A stretch of DNA of 64,000 bases from Cydia pomonella (GCF_033807575.1 NC_084729.1:9858001-9922000), one strand, 5' to 3'; shown: positions 1 through 12,475, counted from the first letter of the stretch. Program-made: numbers and translations. Notes: a model not told the origin generated them from the sequence alone.

Positions 1-95
1 GACAGGAACTGGTGGGAGACAGGTCAAGACCGGGATACGTGGAAAAGGAGGAGGGAGGCCCTTGCCCAGCCGTGGGACACTATAAATAAATAAAT
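1..95 (+). mobile_element. LINE 3' tail fragment
   Basis: Short remnant reading TGGGAGACAGGTCAAGACC and then a 'cccagccgtgggacac' tail followed by TAAATAAATAAA. This resembles the 3' end of lepidopteran non-LTR elements. It lies in the intron before the first visible exon of the zinc-finger gene at 125-7527. Confidence 0.5.
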
Positions 96-124
96 TAACA
101 GTCTTAAATTGTTATTATCCACAG

Positions 125-3100
125 GTACCACGCCATAACGCACTTCCGCGAGCACAGCGGGTTCAAATACGTCTGCAAATATTGTGGAGCCAGTTTCAAG
201 TGAGTGCCAAGTGTCAAATACATTTAACCATATCTTGTTAGTAAAGATATCATACAATTTTAAATCCATCGGCATATTTTTTTTTTAAATAAAGAAATAT
301 CCAAAAAACTGTCAATATAATTAAATCTCGGCCAAATGGAAATGGTAAGTGAAATTTTGGATACGAGGGTGGTAATTCAAGACTCGAGTTTGCAAATTTC
401 TTACCCCCGGAGTTACACATAATGTTTTTCATCACACTTGCGAAGAAAAAACTAAATTGTAAGGGAAATAATTCTTAAATACGGTGACATATCAAACATT
501 CGTCCGCCATTTTGTATTTTCTTGGCAGGTCAGGCATCGAAGGCACCTATTCGGTATTCAGCCACGATTGGGAATTATTTAAAAATATTTTAAACGGCTG
601 TTTAATTAATCAAATCAAATAATTTTAAAAATATAGAAAAATATTTAATTATTAACATCAGTATTTTTTAATATAATTATGAATAAGTGACATTTAGAAG
701 AGGCTTTTACCCGAAGGGGGTCCACACAGATTTAAAATAATATAAATAAATAAAAATAATAATGTAATACACGGTTTGACGACCGGTTTGGCCTAGTGGG
801 TAGTGACCCTGCCTACGAAGCTGATTGTCCCGGGTTCAAATCCTGGTAAGGGCATTTATTCGTGTGATGAGCATGGATATTTGTTCCTGAGTCATGGGTG
901 TTTTCTATGTATTTAAGTATTTATAAATATCTATATATGTATTATATATATTGTTGTCTAAGTACCCTCAACACAAGCCTTATTGAGCTTACTGTGGGAC
1001 TTAGTAAATTTGTGTAATAATGTCCTATAATATTTATTTATTTATTTAATGCATAATAATAATAATAGGATTCTTAAAATATTAATTTTATTCACAAATA
1101 ATTAAATTATTGCATGTTGTTGATATTTTTCCTTTAAATTTTGTTGAAATGTATTATTAATTATTGTACTTAGTATGCAAGAATCAATTTATCAATGGTA
1201 ATATTTATGTGTAATTTAATTTAAGTCAATCTGTATGGAATTAATAAAGCTCTATTCATTCATTCATTCATTCAAGTGACATAATAAAAAAAAGCTATCA
1301 TTCCCTAGGGAGTTCTCATTGATGTATATCGTGCCCGCTTGTAGGATTTTAAAATGTAACCGTCTTAATTCTTATCTTAAGGAAACCATCCACTCACGGC
1401 ACGCACGTGCGCATCCAGCATCCCACCCAGAACACCTCCTGCGACGTGTGCGGGGAGACCTTCCAGGGGGACTTCGGGCTCAGGATGCACAAGACCCGAG
1501 CGCACAAACAGGTCTTTACCACATCGATACGATACGTAAACTGAAATATGAACTACGAAAAAAGTGACTAACGGGTCCGGGGGGTTGAGATTTCCTCAAA
1601 TGTTGATTTATTTTTATTATTTATTTGTAGAATTCCGAGAATGAGTCCGGTTCCCTGAACTGCAGCACGTGCGGCGTGCAGTTCGCCAGCTCGTACGCGA
1701 TGGCGCGACACACGTTCACGGCGCTCGACAACGTGTGCAACCCGAGCATGAGGTGACCTGACTAAGGCTTTCGACTGTATCACTCTTCATTTTTGTATAA
1801 AATCTCAAGCACTTTGGGGTTAAGAGGTTACTTGAACATTTAGGCGGTTATTTACTCAAATTTGGAGAACTGTAAAAAATTGAAGTCTCGAATATTGGTA
1901 AAATGCAACGAATAACATGGTGTACCTCAGGGGCTCAGGGTAGTGTTTTTGGACCGAACCTATAAATCTTCATTGTAGAAATGTTGGTGACGTAGCCACA
2001 CAGAAATTCGAATTTCTGCTGGCTCCGATAAATACAGATATCACACTGAAAGTATATAAAATGCGATTAAATAGACCATTTATTGTCTTACACAAATTAT
2101 TGTGCATAGAAAAATATTTATTTAGAACAGGAGTCTCAGTTATTTTAGGCAGTTTTGTTGTAATTTTTTATATTTTACAAGCTTTTATTTAACTTGCAAT
2201 GTATGTATGTTAGTATTTAGTATTTATATATCTTCGGGTCAAATCGTGCAATAAATTAGACCCATTTACCATTACTTCATTGAGCTGAAACTTCACATAC
2301 ATATATAAGTTAGGGGACAATACAGTATCATGATACCATCGAGCTGATCTGATGATGGACATAGGAGATGGCCATAGAAACTCTGTGATAAAATAACGGA
2401 ACCTAATTGTGTTTGTGTTTGAATTGTGACTGACATTAATAATTAGGTACCTATTGTTAAATTCAAAAATTTTATCTTATATATCCTTGACATCGTTTAC
2501 TCCATTTTTAGTTTATATTGATCCTCGATTTTTATCCGTTGTCATGACGTTGCAAACTTTGTATATTGCCTGTTTTTAGGGGTCCGTACCCAAAGGGTAA
2601 AACGGGGCCCTATTACTAAGACTACGCTGTCCGCCCGTCTGTCACCAGGCTGTATCTCATGAACCGTGATAGCTAGACAGTTGAAATTTTCACAGATGAT
2701 GTATTTCTGTTGCTGCTATAACAACAAATATTAAAAAGTACAGAACCCTCGGCGGGCGAGTCCTACTCGCACTTGTCTGATTTTTTTCACAATATTTGCA
2801 AGCCTGCTTGCAGGCTGAATGCACGGATATCTTTTATTTTGTAACACCTTCTCATAACTGTGTTCTATGCAAAAAATAATAATCATTGGGTTTGTTAGAA
2901 CTATGCGGATGGGTATGTTGCCTGTTGAAAGAAAAGTTCAGACAGCGATGAAAGCTTGTATCGAAAATGAAGTTTTTGACAAAAACTTTTTACTGTTTAG
3001 AGCGTGTACTCTGTGCGGAGAAAACTTAACAACCGACGAATTGCTGAGGACCCATACTCAGGAGCGGCACAGCAAACCAGAGACTAAATGCGATGAGGTA

Positions 3101-6100
3101 AGACTTCACTCATAATCGATACAACGCTCACAACAACCAAACTTTGTAAATTATTCTTAAGTATTTATTGTTTTGAGCTATAGACCTCGCGTTAAGATTG
3201 ATAAGCTTAAAAAATGTAAAATAAAAAAAAACTTACTTTGAGTCATTATCACAACGTACTTATAATGATCTTAAGTGCCACAGATCATCGTACTTGAGTA
3301 TTTTATGCCAATTTCTACCATTATGAACATTATTCTAAAAACGAAACGACAGAGACATTTTGTGTAAATACTGAACATCCTTTCAAAAACTCGCGAGAAT
3401 CAGTTGAGAATTGCGGAAACTTCCCGGATATACGACCGGTTTGGCCTAGTGGGTAGTGACCCTGCCTACGAAGCTGATGGTCCCGGGTTCAAATCCTGGT
3501 AAGAGCATGTATTTGTGTGATGAGCATGGATATTTGTTCCTGAGTCATGGGTGTTTTCTATGTATTTAAGTATTTATAGATATTTATATATTATATATAT
3601 CGTTGTCTAAGTACCCTCAACACAAGCCTCATTGAGCTTACTGTGGGACTTAGTCAATTTGTGTAATAATGTCCTATAATATTTATTTATTTATTTTATT
3701 TATTTATTTATACGAAAGCGGGTTGTCCGAGTCCTAACGGAGACAGCTAAATATTTTTATCTCTCCACAGTGCAACAAAACATTCCTAACCGAGGCATCT
3801 CTGAGCGTCCACTACGAGCGCGTCCACCTCCAAGTGAAGAGTGTGAGACGGAAGGCCTCGCACCACGCGCGGAAACAGTACGGGGGGGTAGTCATGTGCG
3901 AGCTGTGCGGGAAGAGATGCAAGGTGAGAGTTATGGTGCTCTGGTACAATCAGCATTAAGATTCGCAGCCATTTGGTTAAATTGGCTAATTAGACGCCTA
4001 GGCCGTTCATTAAACGCCTATTCCAATTAAATGGCTGAAGAACATCCAGCCTAGTTTTTGATCGCAACGTTTAACCAAATGGCTGAATCAGGGACCCGTC
4101 CACCCCTTCCCAGAAAAAGCCTTTAAATGGCTTAACCGTTCATCGAATAGCCCCAACGAGCACTTATGAATAGTAAGACAGTATTACATATAATTATCAG
4201 AGCAATTTATTGATGTAAATATTATTTCATAATACTTTTGAATTATAATACCCATCAAATTGAATACTAATCATTTCACAAAATATCGTCAAATTAGGGA
4301 CCCGTCCACCCTTTCCCAGAAAAAGCCATCAAATGGCTTAGCTTTATCGAACTGCCCCAACGATTGGCTTTCCCTTTGAATGGCTTACCCGTTCATTTGA
4401 CTTAGCTCTAGGAAGGGGTTCCCCTTTCAGAGATACCGCTAAATGAAAGGGTATCCCCTTCCTAATTCAAAAAAATATAACGCCTGTACTCTCAACGCGC
4501 TAGACACCCAATCCTTCTCTTTAAACATAAATAAGCAATATTTGATTCTATTGATATTTCCAGGAGAAAGTTGAAAATGGCATAAGCGTTATAATTTATA
4601 ATCGATACCCCTTCGAGGGGTTAGCGCTTAGGAACGGATATCAGCTTACCCTTACTATGAAGCGCTTAAAAATCCAAATGAAAGGGTTTTAGTTAGCAAC
4701 GGCTTTGGTAAGCAAAGCCTTACGAAATATCTCTCCAAAAACCCTCGAAGGGGATATCGGACCGGTCCCTGGGCTGAACGTGGCGTAGGTTTAGTTAAAT
4801 TGGACATTGCTGATTTCGTGATGTTCGGTTAAGTTAGGTTTTTTTTTTTAATAAATGAGTCATTTGCATAGGGCTTTCTATATGCCAAGTTGCTAAACGT
4901 TGAGTTGAGATTCTACTTCAAATAACTATCAGACTAGCCTATAATTTTCACTAACTCATTGTATTATCTTCGGCGTCCATAGGCTACGGTGACTGCTTAC
5001 CATCAGGCGGGCCGTATGCTTGTTTCCACAGACGTGGTATTTTTTAAAAAGAATAACTCTTTAGTGATGAATTAATAGTTACCTAATTTTAAAATAGCAT
5101 TTCTTTACAGAACAGCACCATCCTGAAATACCACCAGCGCACACACACCGGGGAGAAACCCCACAGCTGCCCGCGGTGTCCTAAACGATTCGTGTCTCCT
5201 ATGTTGCTACACGTAAGTGGACCCTAACACCGCGACATAAGGTCTAATACCACCAGCGCGCACACACCGGGGAGAAACCCCACAGCTGCCCGCGGTGTCC
5301 TAAACGATTCGTGTCTCCTATGTTGCTACACGTAAGTGGACCCTAACACCGCGACATAAGGTCTAATACCACCAGCGCGCACACACCGGGGAGAAACCCC
5401 ACAGCTGCCCGCGGTGTCCTAAACGATTCGTGTCTCCTATGTTGCTACACGTAAGTGGACCCTAACACCGCGACATAAGGTCTAATACCACCAGCGCGCA
5501 CACATCGGGGAGAAACCCCACAGCTGCCCGCGGTGTCCTAAACGATTCGTGTCTCCTATGTTGCTACACGTAAGTGGACCCTAACACCGCGACATAAGGT
5601 CTAATACCACCAGCGCACACACATCGGGGAGAAACCCCACAGCTGCCCGCGGTGTCTCTAACGATTTGTGTCTCCTATGTTGATACACCTAAGTTGACCT
5701 AACACCACGACGTAAAGACTATAATACCACCAGCCTATACACACCGGCGACATAAGGGCAGACACCAACGTATCTTTAGCCACTCGCAAATATTTATATA
5801 GAGCTTGGGTGGGAAATGCACCCACCATATAGCCCTTAACTTGCAACCTTACATATACATTCCATTTTTGAAAATTGTAATGGCTAAACCTACCTCTACT
5901 ATAGAAATGAGAAATTATTTTTTAAATGTGCGATAGGTAAATGGACAGATAATACACTAACCAAGTCCAGTCGTGTGGCAGCATAAAACTTTGAAGGGGT
6001 GAATTTTTAAAATGGTTGAGTAAAAAACATAGGTATTGGGGATGATTTGTCGATATTCGTCGTACTATACGTGGTTTACGGCTCCACTATACGTGTACAA

Positions 6101-7527
6101 ACACATTGTATAAGTTTTAAATTTGCTTAAAACTTAATGCTTATTATGTTAGAATCTTATCATAAATAAGTTTTCGCTAAGCTCTAACTTACTTATTTTT
6201 ACTTATGTATGAAGTGAACACTACTTACTAGCTTACTTATTTCTCTTTGCACTTACAATATATTTGTCGCATGTCCCAGTGCCACCTGCGCTCCCACACG
6301 GGGGAGCGGCCGTACAAGTGCGCGCAGTGCCACAAGTCCTTCACGCAGAAGTCCGCGCTCACCGTTCACAGCACGGTTCGTACTTCATACCAATAATATA
6401 GTACTAATATACACTTTTTATTTCAAATCAAAATCAAAAACCTTTTATTATCAGGCAACAAGGCCCATAGATACCTTACAAACTAACATACATATAAATT
6501 TATAATTTATTAAAACTAAACAATATTTTGGCGACCAAACGGCGTAGCTTCGTTGGATCCTCTGTTTTGTGTCAGATTCTACAGCATTCCCCGGAACATC
6601 CGAAACACGACACTCTTCGGCCAGAAGTCTGCGCTGTCAATGGTCCCCTACAGCCTGTATTTCACCTTAAACAAGCATACTGAGTCACACCGCGAAAAAC
6701 GAAATTTAAAATTTCTTTATTTGAATTCTAGCATATTTAAGCGATGAAATTTAGTTCTTCGCGGTTGACCCTCAGGTTCTTAGATCATTCCATTCCCCTT
6801 TTTGGAAGGGGTAACAGGTTTACAGCATCGTACAGGTTGTTTATTTAGTCACCTGCAATATTTTACGGGGTGAATATATATGTCATAATAAGCCACTTTT
6901 ACTATGGGACCCACCCCGAAACCGCGAAAAAATATTTACTATCCCATTGGAAATGTCAAGGTCAGACAGCCAAAATGTATGAAACATTTTTTGCGATTTT
7001 GGAGTTGGCTTCGTAATAAAAGTTGCTCAATATGACCTATATCTTCACTCCGTAAATTATTTTAAAATGCATACCTCCCATACATACGAATAATAAGTAT
7101 ATATAAGTTTTAGCATGTGAGTACTTTTGAGTATATTTTATAATTGTATTTGCATGTATTTATACGTGAAAGCAAATAAATGTTCTGATTCTAATTGCAG
7201 GTGACTAAGTAAACACCCTGTATATGTGAAAGAACTATTAACGCCTACTACTAAAATAAATACATTTTTTGACAAAATGATTGTCTTCCCCGGGACCGGT
7301 GATTCAAACTTTTCTCAAGGCTTATTTAATTTATAATCTTTCTTTCTCATTTATAATATTAGTATAGATGCGCCATTTTTTACTAGGTTCACACGGGTGA
7401 GAAACCATTCGCCTGCAGCATCTGCGGCAAGACGTTCACACAAGCGGCCTCCGTACACACGCACGTCAAGTACGTCCACATGAAGATGCCCGCACCGCCG
7501 CGCCGGCGCAACCTCAAGCGGGAGTAG
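125..7527 (+). CDS. C2H2 zinc-finger protein, ZAD-family paralogue (gene A), 5' end outside window
   Basis: Probable nuclear DNA-binding protein. Eight exons are visible: 125-199, 1382-1511, 1631-1752, 3001-3097, 3771-3923, 5111-5212, 6280-6375, 7387-7527 (stop TAG 7525-7527). All junction phases agree, giving about 304 codons. Fingers are split across introns, for example CKYCGASF in exon 1 with its histidines in exon 2, and CPRCPKRF in exon 6 with histidines in exon 7. Nine or more finger modules are visible; the exon-3 module (CSTCGVQF, then RH and a late Cys) lacks a normal second histidine. The C-terminus is basic (PPRRRNLKRE). Exons of 97, 102, 96 and 141 nt match gene D in length and sequence, and the 75-nt exon matches gene E. 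The ZAD half must lie before base 1. Donors after exons 2 and 7 (GTCTTT, GTTCGT) are weak. DNA targets are unknown. Confidence 0.85.
777..1050 (+). mobile_element. tRNA-derived SINE (family S1)
   Basis: The head has tRNA-like A and B boxes (TGGCCTAGTGGG and GGGTTCAAATCC), a conserved body ending TGTGTAATAATGTCCTATAA, and a TTTATTTATTT tail. Six further copies occur in this window. It sits in intron 1 of gene A. Confidence 0.85.
2270..2435 (+). repeat. Dispersed repeat R4
   Basis: Contains the signature GAGCTGATCTGATGATGGA. Related copies are at 20515-20765, 31420-31695, 32040-32335 and 61845-62035, and a fragment at 2925-2990 reaches to within about 10 bp of exon 4 of gene A. Confidence 0.6.
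2575..2795 (-). mobile_element. GGTTCCGTA-type non-autonomous repeat (R5-like)
   Basis: Starts GGGGTCCGTACCCAAAGGG and ends CGAGTCCTACTCGCACTTG. This layout is shared with the repeats at 25115, 28150, 29958 and 38285. Such repeats are common in Lepidoptera; a Helitron-like origin is possible but not shown here. Confidence 0.55.
3431..3712 (+). mobile_element. tRNA-derived SINE (family S1)
   Basis: Near full-length copy with A/B boxes at its left end and a TTTATTTATTT tail. It lies in intron 4 of gene A. Confidence 0.85.
4089..4771. mobile_element. hAT-like non-autonomous element with 8-bp target duplication
   Basis: Termini are inverted (CAGGGACCCGTCC at the left, GGACCGGTCCCTG at the right). 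The element is flanked by GGCTGAAT (4081-4088) and GGCTGAAC (4772-4779), an 8-bp duplication with one mismatch, as expected of hAT transposons. It carries an internal repeat of its own terminus near 4297 and no coding sequence. Upstream, 3967-4086 is a separate imperfect hairpin (CAGCCATTTGGTTAAA against TTTAACCAAATGGCTG). Confidence 0.65.
4975..5045 (-). repeat. Fragment of dispersed repeat R3
   Basis: Contains ACCATCAGGCGGGCCGTATG and ends at the TTTTTT side. It is the same family as 8043-8412, 21186-21545 and 60262-60580. Confidence 0.65.
5213..5755 (+). repeat. 119-bp tandem array of the 3' end of gene A exon 6
   Basis: After intact exon 6 (5111-5212), the last about 86 exonic bases plus the splice donor and 33 bp of intron recur with a 119-bp period. 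Copies end at about 5331, 5450, 5569 and 5688, with a degenerate piece to 5755. The first copies are almost identical and keep the donor CACGTAAGTGG. They lack the exon's 5' part and true acceptor. An in-frame TAA just before the TACCACCAGCGC stretch stops them being simple extra exons. Confidence 0.9.
6831..7222. mobile_element. MITE with about 28-bp inverted termini (family M1)
   Basis: The left end TACAGGTTGTTTATTTAGTC pairs with the right end GACTAAGTAAACACCCTGTA. It lies in intron 7 of gene A. A partial relative starts at 39784. Confidence 0.7.
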
Positions 7528-7535
7528 ACTATAGT

Positions 7536-7632
7536 CACACTATGGAGAAACCATTCGCCTGCAACATATGCAGCAAGCCATATATGTACACTACACACAC
7601 GTCCCGTACGTCCACATGAAGATGCCCGATTG
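7536..7632 (+). pseudogene. Degenerate downstream copy of gene A terminal exon
   Basis: Just after the stop of gene A the sequence repeats the start of exon 8 (GGAGAAACCATTCGCCTGCA, later CGTACGTCCACATGAAGATG) with deletions that break the finger and the frame. It may form part of the 3' UTR. Confidence 0.75.
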
Positions 7633-7789
7633 AATTTTGTCCCTTTCTAACAAACATAAACGTCAAAATGACAGACAGAGACAGATGGCAAAATTTCAAA
7701 TAACTTACTTTTTTCTTAATATCCAAAGAAATTTAATGTATCAGGCTCCTTTATTTGGATATGTGAGTGTCTTCGTAGTTTGTAATTAG

Positions 7790-7795
7790 AATAAA
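7790..7795 (+). terminator. Possible polyadenylation signal AATAAA for gene A
   Basis: AATAAA lies about 260 bp after the stop codon of gene A. Another candidate is near 8693. Confidence 0.35.
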
Positions 7796-8042
7796 ATATT
7801 CATCGTCGATCAGAGGTACAAGACAAATTTTATTAATAAAAATATATGGGGACTATCATACACAGGTCGACCTAGGCCCAAACTAAGCAAAGCTTGTATT
7901 ACTAAGTAGTACGGCGGCGATATACGAACGTATATAGATAAATACATACTTATATACATAGAAAACACCCAAGACTCAGGAACAAATATCTTTGTTCCCC
8001 ACAAATAAATTCCCTTACCTGTTTTATAACCCTAATGTAAAA

Positions 8043-8412
8043 GAACCATTACCCGGGACCCGGGTACGTCCTTAAACTACGTCCAAAAGAGATGTATGGG
8101 CATTGTGAATGTCATCGCGCTTTGTGTGGTAGGGCACAGCACAGCAGATGTCATTCCAGATCTAGAGCAGAGCCCAACTGGGGAAGTACCTCCACCTTAC
8201 AGAAAACAGCAGCCAAATAACACTAGACCCTACTCATAGTGTTGTGTTCCTGCCGGTGAGTAAGGTTGTCAGAGCTCAATGAGGGGGGGCGGGTTTAGGG
8301 TCGGCAACGCGCATGTAACTCCTCTGGAGTTGCAGGCGTACATAGGCTACGGAGGCTGCTAACCATCAGGCGGCCCGTATGCTTGTTTGCCACCGACGTA
8401 GTATAAAAAAAA
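8043..8412 (-). repeat. Dispersed repeat R3, long copy
   Basis: Runs from the ACCCGGGTACGTCCTTAAAC side through GATCTAGAGCAGAGCCCAAC to ACCATCAGGCGGCCCGTATG and an A-rich end. Opposite-strand copies are at 21186-21545 and 60262-60580. No coding potential. Confidence 0.75.
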
Positions 8413-9329
8413 AATTAGCGATAACATTCATCGGTGCAAATAATATTTCGTCGACTATACCATGTTGTACAAATATTAACTACCCACAACATGTTTGCAG
8501 GGTTTACGACATATTTGACCGTCAATATATTTCTTTTTGCTGTTAGTGCACTATGTTAGGCAAAACCTCGGCAAAGTTGAACTAGTAAAAAATAGCCGCT
8601 ATTAAAATTTGTTGGTAACTTCTGCTCCACGGTGTATAGTATACTTGCTATAAGAATCTCAACCAATAGTATTATTAGTGCTTAGATAATGTGCAATAAA
8701 GTCTGTGAAGGTATTTGTAAATGTTGTATTAGTAATTATTCTTAAGTATTTATTTGTCAAGTTTTACATCGATATTCTGTTGTATTAAAAAAGTATTACA
8801 CATGATTATTCGTATTGTTTCACTTTAACCCATTCTATTTCAATAAATTTTAAGACAATAATGGACGATCGCTTTCCTTTACATAGTTCCCATTTTCCTC
8901 TCTGAGTATATTGACATTGTGGAAAATATTTTTACACAATTTGCTTAGTTTTTTTTTAATTGGGAGCAGAAAATTATTAAAAGCTCCTTATTCACCAACT
9001 TACATTAACAGTTAAACCAGACATGCAAGTTATGGGTTACATACATAAGATAAGGTAAGAATAGACTTTATTGACCAAAATAATAATTAATTACATATTA
9101 ATCGGGTTACATACATACTTAAAACGAGTTAGTCTAACCTTATCACTAAATTTAATTAATATTAATAGTTGTGGGTGTCGATATTGACTCTAGGTAGCGG
9201 GCTGCTGCGGCTAGGAATTTCGGTTCTGTCTGTGAGAATATGTCAAGAGTGGGATTATGGAAAACAATATTATTAATATGGTTGAGTGCAACATATAGAG
9301 GACTAGTGACTAATGTCATTGGGAATTAC

Positions 9330-11734
9330 GAACAGAGGTGTATTTCGTTGCTGGAGAGTAGCTCTAACAAATGGTGATGGTACCTGATGGTATAGGGTCT
9401 TTCCTTGCAATAGAATGTGCTTTCTCATGGCGCAACAAATTGCTTTTATAAAAACTAGTATAACTACAATGACCACACTTGAACGGCTCCTCACTAGAAT
9501 TCGTCTTCTCGTGCGTGCGTAAAGCACTTTTGTTTCGATTAGCATAGCTACATTGATTACACTTATAAGGTTTTTCATTTGTATGTATTCTTTCATGAAC
9601 CAGCAAATAAGTGTCCGGAAACACTGCAAAAACCGCATTGATTGCACTTGTATAGTTTCTCTCCGCTTTGGTGTAGCGAAAGCACAGTCACTGCATTTAT
9701 AAGGTTTTCCAGCGTGTTTCTCTTCATGTTTGACGACCGGTTTAGCCTAGTGGGTAGTGACCCTGCCTACGAAGCTGATGGTCCCGGGTTCAAATCCTGG
9801 TAAGGGCATTTATTCGTGTGATAAGCATGGATATTTGTTCCTGAGTCATGGGTGTTTTCTATGTATTTAAGTATTTATAAATATTTATATATTATATATA
9901 TCGTTGTCTAAGTACCCTCAACACAAGCCTTATTGAGCTTACTGTGGGACTTAGTCAATTTGTGTAATAATGTCCTATAATATAAAAAAAAAAAAAAAAT
10001 TGTTCATGTAAACGTCTTCTAGAAGCCGTCGAATAACTACATTGGCCACATTTGTACGGCTTCTCAACAACATGAGTCCACGCGTGAACTACTAAATCAT
10101 TCTTATACGTGGTCGCATAATTACATTGATCGCATTTGTGTGGCTTTTCACCTGCGTGTGACCAGTTTACTTTTACGGTTGCTGGTAAAACTACATTGGC
10201 TACATTTGTGTTTTTTCTTCTCTTTGTGTATATTGTTCATATGTTTTCTTAATAATGCTTTCTTTTCAGATGTGTAGTCACAATTGTCACATATGTAGAG
10301 TTTCTCATTGGCGTGTTGTTTTCTATGACTTTCTAAACAAAGCTTTCTGGTAGTTGTGTAACTACAGTGATTGCAAGTGTAGGTTTTGTATTTCCTAGTT
10401 TGGGTCTTTTTTCTTGTTCGTTTATTTGTGTCTTTGGTTTTCTTGTTTGTGTTCATTTGATTTGGCCCTGCAATTATTACATAAATTATATAAATATGAA
10501 GTATATTTTATATTTACCCGCCAACAGATTAAAGTTACTACAAAAATTTACTGTAAGGTGAGATGTGGTAAAAATAACACAGTTTATTTAGCTAGAGGCA
10601 TGATAAACACTATGACGATTACATAAATTATTATTGTTGCCCCGGAATTCTTCTTACCTCATCTCACTTTATATGAATACATACGCATTTAGCGTTACGT
10701 GATTAAGTGAGCGAGTCATATTCGACATTACTCGATCAATGCATATTAATTTACTAATAAGTTTTGTCTTCCTAGTTCAATATATAATAAGTACTCATAG
10801 AATATTAGTTCAATTAGTTGGTAACACATTATAAAATTTAGTGCTAACCACCAATTGTTTGTTAACCTGTTGCTACTGGTGGAGACCTATAATTGGCTCT
10901 GTGTTACTTATTTGTACTAAACGCTAATCAATGTCTTATATTGGTTGTATGGCGGTGGCTAGGTTTCTATGTCTCTTAAAAGACTTCTACCTTGCTCTAT
11001 GTCAGGAACAAGCACATCTTCCACATGGCTGGTCAGTCCTGCCATAATCGTCGTGCCAACACCTTGCACCGTGGGCAACTCCTCCTCCGGTTCAATCTTT
11101 ACATGCACATGCAAGCTTGGCTCATGTGTTACAGACGCTACTGGAGGCTCCTCTTTTACCTTGGAAATATAAATTTAATTATTTATTATGTTAATAATGA
11201 AGAAATTGATATTTCAAAGTATATGTTGTCGGCAGATCGTAATATTCCTGTGTAATATTTTGACGGTAGTCACATTAAACCAATAGAAATGTAGGACAGG
11301 TTCGTCAGGTTGCTTCCGATGCCCGAAGGGCAAACTGTCTAGAAATAGGAGCTCCGTGTAGTGGGGTTCTGTCAACTCATGAAATGAGACAAAGATTTTC
11401 ACATTTCCTGATATGCCTTGCAGCAAAGAAAATAGAGGAGAGATGGATTCTCAAAGATTTTATTTTCGAAACTTTCTAGACTAGTATTTTTTATATTTTT
11501 TTTAGTGTTTGATGATCTAATTATTAATTTTGACATCTCTATAATATAACAACAAATCTTTTTAAGAAATTAGAAATTAATTATTCTCAAAAGGATATTT
11601 TGACTTTGACTTACCTCATCAACCCACAGTGGCTCTATCTTTACAGACACCTCAGTCCATAACGGATCTTTTACTATTATACGTGAGGATGAGGGTACAG
11701 ACTTTACACACACTTTCTCTGGTGTCAACTCCAT
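9330..11734 (-). pseudogene. C2H2 zinc-finger pseudogene, SC/SUMO-motif type (gene B)
   Basis: Relative of gene F. Exon 1 is 11734-11615 (ATG at 11734; 40 codons with VKIEP), exon 2 is 11159-10991 (VKEEP, VKIEPE) and exon 3 starts at 10467. Junction phases are consistent (phase 0, then phase 1). Exon 3 codes for KTYTCNHCSYTT, CDNCDYTS and CSQCSFTS fingers, then meets a stop at about 10148 where a small deletion removes the finger's histidines. Finger code continues in another frame (CDQCNYAT, CGQCSYST) to about 9997, is interrupted by a SINE at 9727-9996, and resumes (CSDCAFAT, CNQCSYAN, CGHCSYTS) with another frame change near 9640. A truncated protein of about 200 aa with three finger modules remains possible. 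It would be nuclear and DNA-binding if made. Confidence 0.75.
9727..9996 (+). mobile_element. SINE S1 inserted in the finger exon of gene B
   Basis: Near full-length S1 copy with an A-rich 3' end. It is flanked by TTCATGT on both sides, a short target duplication within the zinc-finger coding sequence of pseudogene B. Confidence 0.85.
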
Positions 11735-11882
11735 CTCTTAACTTTTAGGTTATTATTGGAAAGTTATATGATGCCCAATTAATCATGTAAATCTAGAAAG
11801 ATTAAAAAGAGTGTTTAAATATTATCATTGCGATGGAAATGGGATCATATAAATTGAAAACTCATGGGTATAAAGGGTCCTC

Positions 11883-11990
11883 ATGGCGAGCATACGCGCG
11901 AGGCACTACACTGGCCGGTTTGTGCATGAGGAAATTGCCTCGTGCGTGTGCTCGCTCTGTGTGTGGACCCGGCTTTTAAGAGTGTCCCAC
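11883..11990. mobile_element. Partial palindromic MITE (same family as 37021-37216)
   Basis: Contains GCGAGCATACGCGCGAGGCA, ACACTGGCCGGTTTGTGC and TGTGTGGACCCGGCT, matching both arms of the palindromic element at 37021-37216. Confidence 0.55.
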
Positions 11991-12221
11991 TGCTGGGCAG
12001 AGGTCTCCCCACTTTCCCGCCATTTGGTCCTCTCCAATGAATACCCTCATCATTCTTACAAATTGTATCAAGATTGTCCCGCCATTTCCGTTGGTCTTCC
12101 TCTGACTTGCAACTGCATTAATAGATGCATATACATATGTAATGAACCATTTTATTCATTTTAACGGCCCCCAAATGCACTTCTGCAAGTGCTTGGTTAA
12201 ATATTCACTCTTCTATCAACA

Positions 12222-12316
12222 TAGTTTTAATACGAATACGGGACTTGATCGTGTAAACCAGCCATATAATAAACGTAAGTTTACGCGATTAAGTCCCATA
12301 TTCGTTTTAAAACTAT
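12222..12316. repeat. Hairpin inverted repeat
   Basis: Arms of about 39 bp: CATAGTTTTAATACGAATAC pairs with GTATTCG-like sequence ending TTTTAAAACTATG, with a short loop around CCAGCCATATAATAAACG. Probably a small MITE. Confidence 0.6.
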
Positions 12317-12475
12317 GAACGAAAATCATGTTGGTTTAAATCAATATCTTCTATCACCATCCATATGAAGCAATTTTTGAATGATTGTGATCGTAATAAA
12401 AAAAAATGCAGTGTGCAAAGTCCCTAAATAAAAAAAAAACATTGGGCATCTCACGTTTTAAATAAATAAAAAAAT

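Noticed and set aside
780..855. tRNA gene from A/B boxes
   Set aside because: The same head occurs in six other copies, each attached to the same body; it is a SINE promoter.
5213..5688. Extra TGEKP-like zinc-finger exons in the 119-bp array
   Set aside because: The copies lack a true acceptor and carry an in-frame TAA just before the histidine region, so I treat them as truncated exon copies.
9303..9647. Separate 114-aa minus-strand gene
   Set aside because: It is a shifted frame of the decayed finger exon of gene B.
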